Both the position numbers and the translations under genes were made by a program. From NCBI GenBank assembly GCA_947302515.1, contig CAMYVT010000003.1, positions 1 to 64,000 of the forward strand: a DNA stretch of 64,000 nucleotides, in the 5' to 3' direction. This document shows, piece by piece, positions 43,247 to 52,506 of this stretch (position 1 is the stretch's first letter; each line of letters starts with the position of its first letter). The DNA is from an uncultured Caryophanales bacterium (lineage in GTDB: Bacteria; Bacillota_I; Bacilli_A; RF39; UBA660). Below the pieces are notes generated by a model. It worked only from the letters and a program-made list of their open reading frames with translations, was not told where the DNA came from and made no database searches.

Positions 43247-44482
43247 ATGAATGATATTTATGCGTCAATTGATCTTGGAACTGATACAATTAAAATTATT
43301 GTTTGTGAAAAAATTAATAATAAATATCATGTTTTAGCGTGTACTTCTAGTCCTTCTTCTGGTATTAAAGATGGATTTATCTCTGATATGAAGTCTGCAG
43401 TATCTAGTGTTAAGAATGCTGTTAAAGAAGCTAATAATCTACTTGGAATGAGAATTACTAAAGTAATTGCATGTGTTTCTCCTCTAGATTGTACGATGGA
43501 TATTGTTTCTGGGGAGACTGATGTTATTGATTATAATAATATTAGTGGAGAAGATGTTAGTAATGTTTTACAAGATGCTTTAAAGGATGTTGATTTTGAA
43601 GAAGATGAATTAGTTACAGCTATGCCTATTAATTTTAATATAGATACTGATACTGGAGTTCATGATCCTAAAGGTATGAAAGGTAGTAAGTTAAGTGCTA
43701 GAGTAGTTTGTAGTACAACTCCTAAAGAACCTTTATATAGATTACTTGAGGTATTAAAATTAGCAGGACTTGAAACTATTGATATTTGTTATAGTTCATA
43801 TGGAGATTATTACTGTATGAAAGATAAGAAATACGATGAATTAGTTGGAGCAGTTATTAATATAGGTGAAGAGAGTACTAATATTTCTATTTTTAATAGG
43901 GGTATTCAGATTAAACATGGTATTATTCCTATTGGTAGTAAACATGTTGATAAAGACTTAACTTATGTTTATAAATGTAAGCTTAGTGATTCTCGTGCTA
44001 TGAAAGAAAGATTTGCTGTTGCTTTGTCTAGTTATGCAGATGAAAGTGAGATTTGGGAATTACAGGTTGATAAAAATGAAGTTAAAGAAGTAAATCAATT
44101 AAGTATTTCTAAAGTAGTAGAAGCTAGAGTTCAAGAGTTATTAAATGTTAGTAAAAATGAAATAAAAAACTTAACAAATAGAGAAATACGTTATATAATA
44201 ATAACAGGTGGCTTAAGTGAATTGGCTGGTTTCCAATATTTAGTGGAACAGGAATTTGGTTTTGTTGCTAAAATATGTAATTTGACTGCTATGGGTGTTA
44301 GACATAATAAATATAGTAGTTGTTATGGAATTGTTAAATACTTTAAGGATAAACTTGATTTAAGAGGTAAAACCTATAATATGTTTTTAGAAGAAGATAT
44401 CGAAAAAATGTCTAAGGTTGATGCTTCAGAAATCGTTGATAATATAACTAATAAAGTGTTTAGACACTATTTCGATGATTAA
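43247..44482 (+). CDS. ftsA: Cell division protein FtsA
   Basis: Actin-like ATPase that tethers FtsZ to the membrane. ASIDLGTDTIKIIV (phosphate 1), GAVINIGEESTNISIF (phosphate 2) and IIITGGLSELAGFQ (adenosine) are present, with the SHS2/1C domain between. The 411-residue length is normal; the C-terminal amphipathic helix reads about KVFRHYF. A TATAAT box (43213-43218) precedes a GGAGATGA ribosome-binding site. ftsZ starts 12 nt after the stop. Confidence 0.95.
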   Translation: MNDIYASIDLGTDTIKIIVCEKINNKYHVLACTSSPSSGIKDGFISDMKSAVSSVKNAVKEANNLLGMRITKVIACVSPLDCTMDIVSGETDVIDYNNISGEDVSNVLQDALKDVDFEEDELVTAMPINFNIDTDTGVHDPKGMKGSKLSARVVCSTTPKEPLYRLLEVLKLAGLETIDICYSSYGDYYCMKDKKYDELVGAVINIGEESTNISIFNRGIQIKHGIIPIGSKHVDKDLTYVYKCKLSDSRAMKERFAVALSSYADESEIWELQVDKNEVKEVNQLSISKVVEARVQELLNVSKNEIKNLTNREIRYIIITGGLSELAGFQYLVEQEFGFVAKICNLTAMGVRHNKYSSCYGIVKYFKDKLDLRGKTYNMFLEEDIEKMSKVDASEIVDNITNKVFRHYFDD

Positions 44483-44494
44483 GGAGGAAAAAGT

Positions 44495-45649
44495 ATGATA
44501 GGCGGATTAGAAATGGATCAATTAGCGAAAATCAAAGTCATCGGTTTAGGTGGCGGTGGTGGAAACGCTGTTAATCGTATGATAGAATCAGGTGTTAAAG
44601 GAGTAGAATTTATTGCTGCTAATACAGATTTACAAGTATTAAATTCTTCTAAAGCAGATGTTAAAATTCAAATAGGTGCTACTTTAACAGATGGACTTGG
44701 AGCAGGGGGAAAACCTGAAGTTGGAAAAGAATCTGCTATTGAGTCTAAAAAAGAAATAGAAGATGCTTTAAGTGGAGCTGATATGGTTTTCATTACAGCT
44801 GGAATGGGTGGTGGTACTGGAACTGGTGCTGCTGCTGTTGTAGCTGAGATTGCTCAAGGCTTAGGAGCATTAACTGTTGCTATTGTTACTAAACCATTCT
44901 CTTTTGAAGGTAAGAGAAGAATGGATAATGCTTTAGCAGGTATTGAAGAATTAAAGAAACATGTAGATACATTGATTGTTATTCCTAACGATCGTTTAAG
45001 AGAAATAATTGATAGATCTACTCCAATGTTAGAAGCATTTAAGGAAGTTGATAATGTACTTCGTCGTGGTGTACAATCAATTTCAGATTTAATTGCTGTA
45101 GTTGGACTTGTTAACTTGGATTTTGCAGATGTTAAAGCAATTATGAAAGACTCTGGTCGTGCTATAATTGGTATTGGTATCGGTATGGGTGAAGACAGAG
45201 CATTAGAAGCTGCTAAACAAGCTGTTTCATCTCCATTACTAGAACAATCTATTGAGGGAGCAACTGACGCAATTATCAATATTACTGGTGGAGTTAACTT
45301 AACATTATTCGAAGCTGAACAAGCTGCTGAAGTAGTTAGAAGTGCTGCTAATACTGATATTAATACAATCTTTGGTTCTGTTATTAATGAGAACTTAAGT
45401 GATGAAGTAATTGTTACTGTTATAGCTACTGGTTTTGATAAAAAGAAGAAGGAAGAACCTGTAGTATATAGTAATGGTGCTAATAATCAAAATAATACTA
45501 GAGAGAATATTACTGGTAGAAGATCTGCTCCACGTGAAGAGTATAATTCATATCAACCAGAATCATTAAATGATGAAGAAAATGATGATGAAGTACCTAC
45601 TGGTGGAGATTATGAAGTACCATCCTTCTTAAGAAATAGAAATTATTAA
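44495..45649 (+). CDS. ftsZ: Cell division GTPase FtsZ
   Basis: Tubulin-like GTPase that forms the Z ring. [10 protein letters not shown], the tubulin signature GGGTGTGAA and NPxD-type region [10 protein letters not shown] are present. A variable acidic/polar linker (about 320-370) leads to the conserved C-terminal peptide EVPSFLRNR, which binds FtsA and other tethers. ATG 44495 has AAGGAGG 7 nt upstream. Codon use is more C-ending than neighbours, consistent with high expression. Confidence 0.98.
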   Translation: MIGGLEMDQLAKIKVIGLGGGGGNAVNRMIESGVKGVEFIAANTDLQVLNSSKADVKIQIGATLTDGLGAGGKPEVGKESAIESKKEIEDALSGADMVFITAGMGGGTGTGAAAVVAEIAQGLGALTVAIVTKPFSFEGKRRMDNALAGIEELKKHVDTLIVIPNDRLREIIDRSTPMLEAFKEVDNVLRRGVQSISDLIAVVGLVNLDFADVKAIMKDSGRAIIGIGIGMGEDRALEAAKQAVSSPLLEQSIEGATDAIINITGGVNLTLFEAEQAAEVVRSAANTDINTIFGSVINENLSDEVIVTVIATGFDKKKKEEPVVYSNGANNQNNTRENITGRRSAPREEYNSYQPESLNDEENDDEVPTGGDYEVPSFLRNRNY

Positions 45650-45654
45650 GATAA

Positions 45655-45684
45655 TAAAAAAACAACTTATAGTTGTTTTTTTTA
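45655..45684. terminator. Bidirectional terminator between ftsZ and arginase
   Basis: A7-CAACT (45656-45667) pairs with AGTTG-T7 (45671-45682) around TAT. Confidence 0.8.
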
Positions 45685-46587
45685 ATATATTGTTCTTTGT
45701 TCCCATTTCTTTTTCTTTTCAGCAGCATTAATAATTTGAGTTAAAATATTTAAGGCAATTTGTTCTGTTTTACGATCTTGATCTCTTAATGGGTTAAATT
45801 CTACTAAATCAAATGATAAAATATCATTCATATGCTTTACTAAATACTCATTTATTTTCATTGCTTCTTCTTCTGATATTCCATCATATTCTGGAACAGA
45901 TACTCCTGGAGCAGTATATGGATCAATGACATCAATGTCATAACTTACATGAATTCCTTTTGTTTTATATCCTGCTATTTTAAAGGCTTCATCCATAACA
46001 GCGTCTATTCCTTTTTCTTTAATATCTTGTGTTGAAAAAACTGTTACTCCGGCATATCTTAAATTATCTTTTTCTGCTTCATCAATACTTCTAGCTCCAA
46101 CAATAACTGTACGTGATGGCTGAATTATTTTACCATCGTGGTAGTATCTTAATTCATTACATTTATATCCTGTGATAGCTGCTAGAGGAAGTCCATGAAT
46201 ATTACCAGTTATTGTTGATTCAAATGTATTATAATCGGTATGAGCATCTATCCATACTATTCCAACATCAATGTTAACTTTTGCTGATGCTAAGGCAGAT
46301 GCTATAGCAACGGAATGATCTCCTCCAATCATAATAGGAAAGTATTCCTCTTTTATTTTATCTACCATATTTTTATATAATTCAGAATTGAACTTTTCAA
46401 CTTCATATTCATTTTTACGACGGTCACCAAAATTTCTACTTTTGATAATATTGGCATCTTGTTGAAATAACATACTTTCTCCTTTATAGAAAGTATTAAT
46501 ATCATTCATTAATTGTTTTGGACCTAAACTAGCTCCATCAATATGAACTCCTAAATCAGATCCTGCTCCAAAAATCATCGTTCTCAT
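45682..46587 (-). CDS. rocF: Arginase (ureohydrolase family)
   Basis: Manganese ureohydrolase. All metal motifs are present: GGDHSVAIAS, WIDAHTDYN, NIHGLPLA and SYDIDVIDP. The start GAGSDLGVHIDGASLGP fits arginase (RocF) better than agmatinase or formimidoylglutamase, but substrate choice cannot be settled by eye. At 301 residues it is normal. It is transcribed alone, opposite to ftsZ and divergent from murE; no other arginine genes are in the window. Confidence 0.85.
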   Translation of the reverse strand: MRTMIFGAGSDLGVHIDGASLGPKQLMNDINTFYKGESMLFQQDANIIKSRNFGDRRKNEYEVEKFNSELYKNMVDKIKEEYFPIMIGGDHSVAIASALASAKVNIDVGIVWIDAHTDYNTFESTITGNIHGLPLAAITGYKCNELRYYHDGKIIQPSRTVIVGARSIDEAEKDNLRYAGVTVFSTQDIKEKGIDAVMDEAFKIAGYKTKGIHVSYDIDVIDPYTAPGVSVPEYDGISEEEAMKINEYLVKHMNDILSFDLVEFNPLRDQDRKTEQIALNILTQIINAAEKKKKWEQRTIY

Positions 46588-46685
46588 ATTATCACCATAA
46601 CCATTTTAACGTAATTTAGTGATTGCTTCAACAAAAATGCTTTAATTTATATATTCTTTACTGTATAATTGTTTTAGGTGATAGA

Positions 46686-48122
46686 ATGAAAAAATTAAAT
46701 GAATTGTATCCTGAAATAGAAAGTGACGTTGAAATTAAGAATGTTAGAATTAATTCTAAAGAAGTAGAAGATGGAGATATTTTTATTTGTACAAAGGGAG
46801 TTACTGCTGATAGACATGATTATATTGATGATGCAATAGCTCATGGAGCAGCAGCAATAGTAGTATCAAAAGATGTAGGAGAGAAAAGTGTACCAATAGT
46901 TAAAGTTGATGATACTAATAAAGAATTACCATTCCTATGTCAAAGATTTTATGATTATCCAGATCATAAATTAACTATGATTGGTGTTACTGGTACTGAT
47001 GGTAAAACTAGTACAACAACAATTATTCAAACATTAATTGGTAGTGATTTATGTGGATATATTGGTACTAATGGTAGAAGTTGTGCTAAGTTTAGTGGAG
47101 ATAATCCTAATACTACTCCTGATGCCCATAACTTATATAAATATTTAAGTGAATTCGTTGATTATGACTGTAAATATGCATCTATTGAAGCATCAAGTGA
47201 AGCTTTTTATAGAGGAAGACTTACTGCTATGGAATTTGATATTAGTGCAATTACTAATATTACTTCTGAACATTTAAATATTCATGGGTCATTTGAAAAT
47301 TATTTAGAATCTAAATTAATGTTATTTAAACAAACTAAAAAAGATGGATATTCTATTCTTAATCATGATGATGAATATTTTGAAAAATGTAAAGAAGCTT
47401 GTAATGGACATATTCTTACTTATGGTATGGGTGAAGATAATGATTTACAGATTAAATCATTTAAATTATATCCTGATCATACTGATATAGTATTTATTTA
47501 TAAAGATGAAGAACATAAATTTACTAGTCCAATGATGGGCGATTTTAATGTATATAATCTTGCTTGTGCAATGTTGTGTTGTTTGGCTTTAGGATTTTCA
47601 TTTGATGAATTATTAAATAGAGTCGGAGAAATAAAAGTTAGTGGTCGTTTAGAATTACTTGATATAGATGAACCATATTATGTAATGGTTGATTATGCTC
47701 ATACTCCTAATGGTATTTCTAAATTATTAAATTTTGTTCATACTTTAAATATTAATCGTAGTATTGTTGTAATTGGACAAGCAGGAGAAAGAGATCCTTA
47801 TAAGAGACCAAAAGTTGGTAATGTAGTTGTAGAAAATGCCACATACGCAATATTCTGTTATGAAGATCCGAGAAGTGAAGATCCAATGAAGATATGTGAA
47901 GATATTATTTCAGAATTAAAAGATACTCATGATAATTATGAAATAGTTATTGATAGAAGAGAAGCAATACAAAAAGCTGTTGATATGGCAGAAGATGGAG
48001 ATATGGTTTTAGTTTTAGGAAAAGGTAATGAAACATATGAAAAACTAAAAGATGAAACAATTTACTTTAATGATATAGAAGAAGCATATCAAGCAGTAGA
48101 AAATAGAAAAACAAAAAAATAG
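46686..48122 (+). CDS. murE: UDP-MurNAc-tripeptide synthetase MurE
   Basis: ATP-dependent ligase adding the third amino acid to the peptidoglycan stem. The P-loop GVTGTDGKTS (100-109), PNTTPDAHNLYKYL substrate loop, YLESKLMLF with the carbamylated lysine and VDYAHTPNGISKLL are present. The residue-3 selection motif reads EDPRSEDP (393-400): Arg is kept as in the diaminopimelate type (DNPR) but Asn is Asp, so specificity is uncertain. ATG 46686 follows AGGTGAT; the 478-residue length is normal. It stands outside the other mur genes. Confidence 0.93.
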   Translation: MKKLNELYPEIESDVEIKNVRINSKEVEDGDIFICTKGVTADRHDYIDDAIAHGAAAIVVSKDVGEKSVPIVKVDDTNKELPFLCQRFYDYPDHKLTMIGVTGTDGKTSTTTIIQTLIGSDLCGYIGTNGRSCAKFSGDNPNTTPDAHNLYKYLSEFVDYDCKYASIEASSEAFYRGRLTAMEFDISAITNITSEHLNIHGSFENYLESKLMLFKQTKKDGYSILNHDDEYFEKCKEACNGHILTYGMGEDNDLQIKSFKLYPDHTDIVFIYKDEEHKFTSPMMGDFNVYNLACAMLCCLALGFSFDELLNRVGEIKVSGRLELLDIDEPYYVMVDYAHTPNGISKLLNFVHTLNINRSIVVIGQAGERDPYKRPKVGNVVVENATYAIFCYEDPRSEDPMKICEDIISELKDTHDNYEIVIDRREAIQKAVDMAEDGDMVLVLGKGNETYEKLKDETIYFNDIEEAYQAVENRKTKK

Positions 48123-48145
48123 TCACGGAAACGTGACTTTTTTTA
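48121..48145 (+). terminator. Intrinsic terminator of murE
   Basis: AGTCACG-GAAA-CGTGACT (48121-48138) with a stable tetraloop and T7 at the murE stop. Confidence 0.88.
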
Positions 48146-48189
48146 TGTTTTATGATATAATAACAAGCAATTTTGAAGGGGGGATTTTT

Positions 48190-49143
48190 ATGTATAGATT
48201 TCATTATGATTGGAATTTAAAAGGATATACTGGCTTTGCCTATAGAGTAGAATCTTTATATAGAAAATCTCTTGATAATTGCCCTTCAAATGAAGAAAAT
48301 AAATTAACTGAATTATTTTTATTTTATGAGAATTATTTTGCTGGATTATTAAGATTGGGTTATTTGAATAAAAATAATTCTAGTAATATTTTAAATCAAT
48401 TAAACAGTATTAAATTAATTAAATTATTAGATGGGAAATATCGTGATAAGATTAATGGTTTATCATATCGAGGTGTTATTGAAATTAATCCTGAGCCTGG
48501 ATGTTTCTATGGATTAAATCAAGAAGAAACATATGAATTATCTATGTATCATGAATTGGGACATATTATTACTGCATCTAATAATGATAATTTATATGAA
48601 TTAACAAGGTATTTAAAAAAAATATATAGTGATGTTGTTGAAGATGATTTTGAATATTTTGCTAAAGGGTTTGAATTATTAGATGAAGTGGTAGTTGAAA
48701 ATGTTGGAGAAAATATTTTCTTTAATAAGAGAGGTTTAAATAGACCCGATAAAAATACTCTTACTAGTAAAAGTCTTTATCCCGATGGTTATTTTACATC
48801 TAACTTTGTTGAATATCGTGAATTTCAAGAAGTTGCTGAAAGATTTGTTTCTTGTCTTGATCTTGCTAAGGATTGGAGAAGTGATTCTTTACTAGATAAT
48901 TATTCTAAAGAAATGTTTAAAAAGGGTTTTTATAAAAAATTATTTAATGAATTTATAATAGATTATAATAAAGGAGAAGATTTAATTAGAATGCTTATAT
49001 GTATGGGTAAAATAAAAGAAGCTAAGTATTCTACATTTGGACTTGGAAATATGAAAGATAGAGATGTTTCTTCTTCTTTTAATGAAATAATAAATATCTC
49101 TAATAATTATTCTTTACAAGATAAGAATAAAATACAAAGTTAA
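48190..49143 (+). CDS. Soluble HEXXH protein, putative metallopeptidase
   Basis: A 317-residue protein without signal peptide. MYHELGHIITA (near residue 120) is a zinc-binding HEXXH motif; an acidic helix with DEVVVENVGENIF (about 178-190) could supply the third ligand. The rest is unrecognised. It differs in sequence from the M3-like protein at 14735. GAAGGGGGG precedes ATG 48190; the in-frame ATG at 48133 lies in the murE terminator region. It has its own terminator. Confidence 0.65.
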   Translation: MYRFHYDWNLKGYTGFAYRVESLYRKSLDNCPSNEENKLTELFLFYENYFAGLLRLGYLNKNNSSNILNQLNSIKLIKLLDGKYRDKINGLSYRGVIEINPEPGCFYGLNQEETYELSMYHELGHIITASNNDNLYELTRYLKKIYSDVVEDDFEYFAKGFELLDEVVVENVGENIFFNKRGLNRPDKNTLTSKSLYPDGYFTSNFVEYREFQEVAERFVSCLDLAKDWRSDSLLDNYSKEMFKKGFYKKLFNEFIIDYNKGEDLIRMLICMGKIKEAKYSTFGLGNMKDRDVSSSFNEIINISNNYSLQDKNKIQS

Positions 49144-49158
49144 TTCTTTGTATTTTTT
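49129..49158 (+). terminator. Intrinsic terminator after 48190
   Basis: AAAATACAAAG (49129-49139) pairs with CTTTGTATTTT (49146-49156) around TTAATT. Confidence 0.75.
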
Positions 49159-49193
49159 AATATAAGTATGATATATTTATGAGGGTGAATAAC

Positions 49194-49655
49194 ATGATTA
49201 TTAAGATAATAAAAATAATTCTTGTATTATTATGTATGATTAGTATATTTATGTTTTCTAATGATCCTGCAGAAGCTTCTGATAAAAAGAGTAATCATGT
49301 TATTGTTTCAATTGCAGAATTTATGGCAGGACATTCTTTAGATAAAGATACAAGACAAGAAACAATTGATAAATATGTTGTACTTGTACGTAAAAGTGCT
49401 CATTTTACTATATATTTATTATTAGGTTTCTTTGTAATTAGTTTAATTAAAGAATATAATTTAATTAATAACAAAATGATTATATATGCTTTAATATTCT
49501 CATTTTTATATGCTTGTAGTGATGAAATACACCAGTTGTTTGTACCTGGAAGAAGTGGTAATATTATAGATGTTCTTATTGATAGTTTTGGTTCTATTGT
49601 AGGAATATTCATATACTATGGGTATTATTTAATTAGGAGGAGACATTATGAATAA
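49194..49655 (+). CDS. VanZ-family membrane protein
   Basis: A 153-residue protein with four membrane spans and VanZ family motifs: FSNDPAEASDKKS after the first span, RKSAHFTIYLLLGF and DEIHQLFVPGRSGNIIDVLIDSFG. VanZ gives low-level teicoplanin resistance in enterococci; most relatives have no known role. ATG 49194 follows GAGGGTG; ATG 49179 lies before that site. The stop overlaps the next start by 8 nt. Confidence 0.88.
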   Translation: MIIKIIKIILVLLCMISIFMFSNDPAEASDKKSNHVIVSIAEFMAGHSLDKDTRQETIDKYVVLVRKSAHFTIYLLLGFFVISLIKEYNLINNKMIIYALIFSFLYACSDEIHQLFVPGRSGNIIDVLIDSFGSIVGIFIYYGYYLIRRRHYE

Positions 49656-51054
49656 AAAGAAACAATTTGCCAAAACAACTATTATTATATTTTTTGGTAA
49701 AGTATGTACTCAATTAATATCTTTCTTTTTATTACCTTTATATACAGCTTATTTAGCTACTGAAGAGTATGGTATTGTTGATTTAATTCAGACTTATGTT
49801 ACTTTATTTGTACCTATTATTACAATGGAACTTGAAATGAGTATTTTTAGATTCTTAATTGATTCTAGAGGTAAAGATAAAGATACTAAGACTCTGATTA
49901 GTAATAACTTTTATGTATTATGTATTAGTTTAACTTTATTTAGTATTATTTATTTTATTGTTACTAGTTTTATTGATATACCATTTAGATTTATTATTTG
50001 GATTGATATTGTTGTATGTGTTTTATCTGGTAATTTCTTACAGATTGCTAGAGGTTTTGGACAAACACTTGATTTTTCAATAAGTTGTATATTAACTGGT
50101 ATTACTACTGTAGTAAGTAATATATTCTTAATATGTTATGTAGGAATGCAAGCTGAAGGTATGATTATATCTATGGCTTTAGCTAACTTTATTTGTTCCT
50201 TATATTTATTTATAAGATTAAAATTACTTCCTAAGATTGATTTTAAATTAGTAGATCATAAATTGTTAAAGGATATGTATAAGTACTCTATACCTTTAGT
50301 ACCTAATGGTATTAGTTGGTGGATAGTTAATGTCAGTGATAGAACTATAGTATCTTTTGTTTTAGGGGCTAGTTTTAATGGATTGTATGCTATTAGTAAT
50401 AAATTTCCAACTATTATATCTAGCTTAACTGGTATATTTAATTTAAGTTGGAGTGAATCAGCATCTTTACATATTAATAGTCCTGATAGAGATGAGTTCT
50501 TTTCTGATATAGCAAATACAGTCATGAAATTATTTGTTGCTTTAGGAGTAGGTATGATTGCTTGTATGCCATTTGTATTCCCAATAATGATTGATTCTAA
50601 ATATGATGGAGCATATAATTATATTCCCCCTTTAGTTTTAGCAACTGTATTTAATGTAGCTATATGTTTATATAGTCAAATATATCTTGCTAAAAAAATG
50701 AGTAAGCAGGTTGCTTCTACTACTATAATGGGTGCAATTATTAATATTTTAATTAATGTAATATTTATTAAATTTATTGGTTTATATGCAGCATGTATTT
50801 CTACTGCAATATCTTATTTTGCTATGTTTATATATAGACATATTGATTTAAAAAAATATATGAATTTAAAATATGAAAAAGGATTATTTATAAAGAGTTT
50901 CTTAATAACTGTTTTTGCCTTTGTATTCTATTATTATAATCATTTTTATACTAATATATTTAGTTTAATAATTGTTTGTATATATGCATTTGTAACTAAT
51001 AGAAAATTCTTACTTGATGGTTATCTTACTATTAAGAAAAAAATTAAACATTAA
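49648..51054 (+). CDS. Polysaccharide flippase (Wzx/PST family)
   Basis: A 468-residue membrane protein with about 13-14 spans. The start KTTIIIFFGKVCTQLISFFLLPLYTAYL and EEYGIVDLI are typical of MOP-superfamily polysaccharide flippases, which move lipid-linked glycans outward. It is more like Wzx/RfbX than MurJ. The cargo could be the polymer made by the GT-C and sulfatase-like proteins in this window (inference). AGGAGGAGA precedes the ATG. Confidence 0.85.
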   Translation: MNKKKQFAKTTIIIFFGKVCTQLISFFLLPLYTAYLATEEYGIVDLIQTYVTLFVPIITMELEMSIFRFLIDSRGKDKDTKTLISNNFYVLCISLTLFSIIYFIVTSFIDIPFRFIIWIDIVVCVLSGNFLQIARGFGQTLDFSISCILTGITTVVSNIFLICYVGMQAEGMIISMALANFICSLYLFIRLKLLPKIDFKLVDHKLLKDMYKYSIPLVPNGISWWIVNVSDRTIVSFVLGASFNGLYAISNKFPTIISSLTGIFNLSWSESASLHINSPDRDEFFSDIANTVMKLFVALGVGMIACMPFVFPIMIDSKYDGAYNYIPPLVLATVFNVAICLYSQIYLAKKMSKQVASTTIMGAIINILINVIFIKFIGLYAACISTAISYFAMFIYRHIDLKKYMNLKYEKGLFIKSFLITVFAFVFYYYNHFYTNIFSLIIVCIYAFVTNRKFLLDGYLTIKKKIKH

Positions 51055-51057
51055 TTT

Positions 51058-51090
51058 AAAACATATAATCAGATGATTATATGTTTTTTT
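51058..51090 (+). terminator. Intrinsic terminator of vanZ-flippase
   Basis: AAAACATATAATC (51058-51070) pairs with GATTATATGTTTT (51075-51087) around AGAT. Confidence 0.85.
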
Positions 51091-51144
51091 AATTATTATG
51101 TTATAATAAGATGTGGAATATATAATCTGAAGTGGTGGATGTTT

Positions 51145-51663
51145 ATGACTATTGAAGAATACAGTATAAAAGATAATACTTTTAATAAGGCTCAATTTAT
51201 TGGTGAAGTAAATAGAATGATTCAAAAGATTTGTATAGCTATTAATAATAATGATTTAGATTCAGTACATTATTATATGAATGATAAAGTTTATAATAAA
51301 ATTAAAAGTATTATAGATAGGGCAAAAGAAAAAGGAAATAATATTAAATATGATAATATATTTATAGACTCTATTATTTCTGAAATATGTATTGATAGAG
51401 GAACACCTAAAATTAGAGTTTCTTCTACATGTAAATTTTCTAAATATTATGTTTCTAATGGAGAAATAGTTAATGGTAGTAATATTGACACTATTCAAAT
51501 ACTACATGACTTTTATCTTTGTAAAAATGATGAATCTTTACCTTTTTATTGTTGCAAAGGATGCGGAGCATCATATGATATTTATTTAGATAAAAAATGT
51601 CCTCATTGTGGAAATATATTTGATGATGAAGAATTTGATTATTATATTGTAGAAATGGGGTAG
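51145..51663 (+). CDS. Tim44-like zinc-ribbon protein, soluble form
   Basis: A 172-residue protein. The first ~135 residues look like a Tim44-like alpha/beta domain (helical FIGEVNRMIQKICIAINNNDLDSVHYYMNDKVY, then beta strands). The end has a zinc ribbon, CKGCGASYD...KKCPHCG. The next gene has the same two parts plus a membrane anchor, so the two are diverged paralogues. ATG 51145 has GTGGTGG upstream; ATG 51139 is close behind and also possible. Function unknown. Confidence 0.7.
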   Translation: MTIEEYSIKDNTFNKAQFIGEVNRMIQKICIAINNNDLDSVHYYMNDKVYNKIKSIIDRAKEKGNNIKYDNIFIDSIISEICIDRGTPKIRVSSTCKFSKYYVSNGEIVNGSNIDTIQILHDFYLCKNDESLPFYCCKGCGASYDIYLDKKCPHCGNIFDDEEFDYYIVEMG

Positions 51664-51667
51664 TAAT

Positions 51668-52450
51668 ATGAAAGAAAAAAACAGAAAAAAAGAAAATAGA
51701 ATTCTTCTTATTACTATATGTTTAATAGTTATTATTATTTTAATGGGACTTGTTATAGATAAATTACCTGAAAACTTTAGATTATTATATTTATTAATTA
51801 TTTATGCTGCAGGTATTATGATAGTATTTTCAATTAATATAATAGGAAAACGTAGACTTAAAATGTATTCAATGAAATCACATGTAGATAGTAAAGATAA
51901 AACTATTCATGATTATGATGAAATAATTAATAAATATCTTCCTGAAATAGGGGGGGAAAAAGCGTTACTAGAAGATTTATATCAAAGATTTATCCAGGTT
52001 GAAGAAGCTTTATCTGATGGAGATTTAGATACATTAAAAAAATTATGTGTTGATTCTTTATATGAAAGTCTTGCTAATCAATATGAAAGTTATGCTTCAA
52101 AAGAAGAAATACATGCTATAAATGATTTTAGTTTGTATGCTTTTAATATTCAAAATGTTTCTTTAGATAATCAAACTATATCTATAAAAATGACATTACA
52201 TGTCTCTTTCTTTGATTATGTAACTGATATGAAGGGAAAATATCTTAGAGGAAATGATGAGGCTGCTAAACATGAACAGTTTGTACTGGATTTTGTTGTA
52301 GATAAAGATAAAAATATAATATGTCCTAACTGTGGAGCTCATGTTTCTAGCAGAACATGTGATTATTGTAAAACAGTTTTTAAAGATGTTTATTATGATT
52401 TTTCTTTAGCAAATATTGGTTTATTTAAAAATAGTCAAGATATGTATTAA
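51668..52450 (+). CDS. Tim44-like zinc-ribbon protein with membrane anchor
   Basis: A 260-residue protein: basic start, two membrane spans (about 11-31 and 38-59), a Tim44-like domain (about 80-215, LYQRFIQVEEALSDGDLDTLKKLCVDSLYESL) and a C-terminal zinc ribbon CPNCGAHVSSRTCDYCK. It is a paralogue of the preceding gene, 4 bp upstream. Tim44-like domains often bind membranes or assist membrane-protein assembly; nothing more specific can be said. Confidence 0.7.
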   Translation: MKEKNRKKENRILLITICLIVIIILMGLVIDKLPENFRLLYLLIIYAAGIMIVFSINIIGKRRLKMYSMKSHVDSKDKTIHDYDEIINKYLPEIGGEKALLEDLYQRFIQVEEALSDGDLDTLKKLCVDSLYESLANQYESYASKEEIHAINDFSLYAFNIQNVSLDNQTISIKMTLHVSFFDYVTDMKGKYLRGNDEAAKHEQFVLDFVVDKDKNIICPNCGAHVSSRTCDYCKTVFKDVYYDFSLANIGLFKNSQDMY

Positions 52451-52455
52451 ATAGT

Positions 52456-52484
52456 TTTACAATTATACTTTATTTTTATATAAT
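52456..52484 (+). promoter_or_regulatory. Promoter of the polysaccharide deacetylase gene
   Basis: TTTACA (52456-52461), a 17-bp spacer and TATAAT (52479-52484). Confidence 0.65.
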
Positions 52485-52506
52485 ATGAAAGTAGAGGGAT
52501 GATCTT

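Noticed and set aside
44854..45279. Open frame of 141 codons on the minus strand inside ftsZ
   Set aside because: It lies fully antisense to a highly conserved gene, has no ribosome-binding site, and its composition mirrors ftsZ codons.
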